Positions 15,848-16,563 of a stretch of 16,563 bases of DNA are shown in pieces. Position 1 is the first letter of the stretch, and each line of letters opens with the position of its first letter. The notes under the pieces are model-generated. The model was not told where the DNA came from and did not search any database. It saw nothing but the letters and a program-made list of their open reading frames with translations. The stretch comes from Pseudomonadota bacterium (lineage in GTDB: Bacteria > Pseudomonadota > Alphaproteobacteria > Sphingomonadales > Sphingomonadaceae). Location: the NCBI GenBank assembly GCA_023386515.1, contig JAEWJQ010000363.1, forward strand, positions 1 through 16,563, in the 5' to 3' direction. Made by a program: the position numbers and the translations under genes.

Positions 15848-16563
15848 TCAGGCCTTCGGCGAAGGAGCGGGGGGCAGGGCGGCGGGCCAGCCGTGATCGC
15901 CGGCCCAGGCGATGAACTGGTCGACCCAGGGGACGGGACTGCCGTCGCGATGCGCCGCGGGCGGGCCATGGCCGCCGCGCTCGTAGACGATCAGGCTGGC
16001 AGGGACCTTCGCCGCGTGCAGCGCCTGGTACATCAGGATGCTGTTGGCCATCGGCACGACCGAATCGTCGCCGTTGCACGCGACATAGGTCGGCGGCATG
16101 TCGGCGGGCAGGTCGAGTTCGGCGGAATAGCGCCGCTGCCAGGCCGGATCGGCGGCGTGGCTGCCGAGCAGTTCGCGGCGCGACTGGGCGTGGACGCCGG
16201 CATCGCTCATCGTGATCACCGGGAAGAACAGGCCGGCGACATCCGGTCGCGCGAGCAGGCGATCCGCGGCGTCGACCGGCTGGTAGACGGGCAAAGCGGC
16301 GCGGCTCGCCAACCGGGCGGCGACATGGCCGCCGGCGGAGAAGCCGGTCGCGGCGACGCGGGTCGGGTCGACCGTCCAGCGGCTGCCGGCTCCGGCGCGG
16401 ATCAGCCGCATCGCGCGCTGCGCATCCTGCAGCGCGACATCGGGTCCGGCCGCCCAATTGTCGTGCGGCAGACGGTAGAGCATTTCGAAGGCGGTGATGC
16501 CGCGGCTGGCGAAATCGCGGGCGATGCCGCCGCCCGTCCGGCCGACCGCGACCCGCGCATAGC
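15848..16563 (-). CDS. Alpha/beta-hydrolase, probable carbohydrate acetyl-esterase (N-terminus off the right edge)
   Basis: A serine esterase of the BD-FAE/acetylxylan-esterase-like type, probably removing acetyl groups from pectic oligomers. 237 residues are visible. The frame is open to the window edge, and the sequence before the first internal ATG (16483) reads as family sequence (YARVAVGRTGGGIARDF, then SRGITAFEMLYRLP), so the true start lies outside. The nucleophile is in ATGFSAGGH (visible residue S75), the acid in CNGDDSVVP (D165 or D166) and the histidine in YERGGHG (H198). The oxyanion HGGG region would fall just beyond the edge. It ends 4 nt before ogl, so it is the upstream partner in an operon. 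Whether it carries a signal peptide cannot be seen. Substrate (acetylated galacturonate versus another sugar ester) is inferred only from neighbours. Confidence 0.83.
   Translation of the reverse strand, partial: YARVAVGRTGGGIARDFASRGITAFEMLYRLPHDNWAAGPDVALQDAQRAMRLIRAGAGSRWTVDPTRVAATGFSAGGHVAARLASRAALPVYQPVDAADRLLARPDVAGLFFPVITMSDAGVHAQSRRELLGSHAADPAWQRRYSAELDLPADMPPTYVACNGDDSVVPMANSILMYQALHAAKVPASLIVYERGGHGPPAAHRDGSPVPWVDQFIAWAGDHGWPAALPPAPSPKA

Noticed and set aside
14602..15915. A 437-residue plus-strand open frame opposite the oligogalacturonate lyase
   Set aside because: Antisense shadow; the minus strand has PL22 motifs and a signal peptide, and the plus product spans two minus-strand genes.

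Overview
The window looks like chromosomal DNA from a Sphingomonas-type alphaproteobacterium (order Sphingomonadales). The pointers are high GC, two large TonB-dependent receptors (TBDRs) of the kind abundant in this group, no SusD-type partner, a GTCAT(T)CCCGCG..GGCGGG intergenic repeat, and an L-rhamnose 1-dehydrogenase matching those of the non-phosphorylative rhamnose pathway. The genus is inferred. The window is densely coding: no gap exceeds about 200 bases, and I see no tRNA, rRNA, CRISPR or insertion sequence.

Layout. Positions 1-4800 hold a tightly packed minus-strand run, in transcription order: L-rhamnose 1-dehydrogenase, a Tat-exported GH28-like beta-helix enzyme, L-rhamnose mutarotase (rhaM), and a GH35 LacA-type beta-galactosidase cut off by the left edge. 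Upstream, past a REP-like inverted repeat, is an IclR-family regulator (4953-5762). Above it lies TBDR 1 (5869-9135), with a terminator just after it. A 171-bp divergent promoter region with a perfect 12-bp palindrome separates TBDR 1 from the only plus-strand gene, a PL11 rhamnogalacturonan lyase (9307-11232). That gene converges on TBDR 2 (11292-14354, minus) across a strong hairpin terminator. A 202-bp gap precedes a secreted PL22 oligogalacturonate lyase (14557-15843), preceded 4 nt upstream by an alpha/beta-hydrolase (probable acetyl-esterase) cut off by the right edge.

How it fits together. This reads as a polysaccharide-utilisation locus for pectin, most likely rhamnogalacturonan-I (RG-I) with galactan side chains. 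PL11 cuts the Rha-GalA backbone, GH35 can trim galactose, the esterase may remove acetyl groups, and the two TBDRs are candidates for oligosaccharide import. GH28 and PL22 work on galacturonate-containing oligomers in the periplasm. RhaM and the dehydrogenase handle the released L-rhamnose in the cytoplasm. The IclR protein is the obvious local regulator candidate. Rhamnosidases, GH105, a rhamnose transporter and the later rhamnose and galacturonate catabolic enzymes are absent and presumably lie elsewhere. Substrate assignments come from family membership and context. I found no clearly unprecedented system. The least explained items are the GH28-like protein with non-canonical active-site motifs, the palindromic divergent promoter, and the unidentified TBDR ligands.
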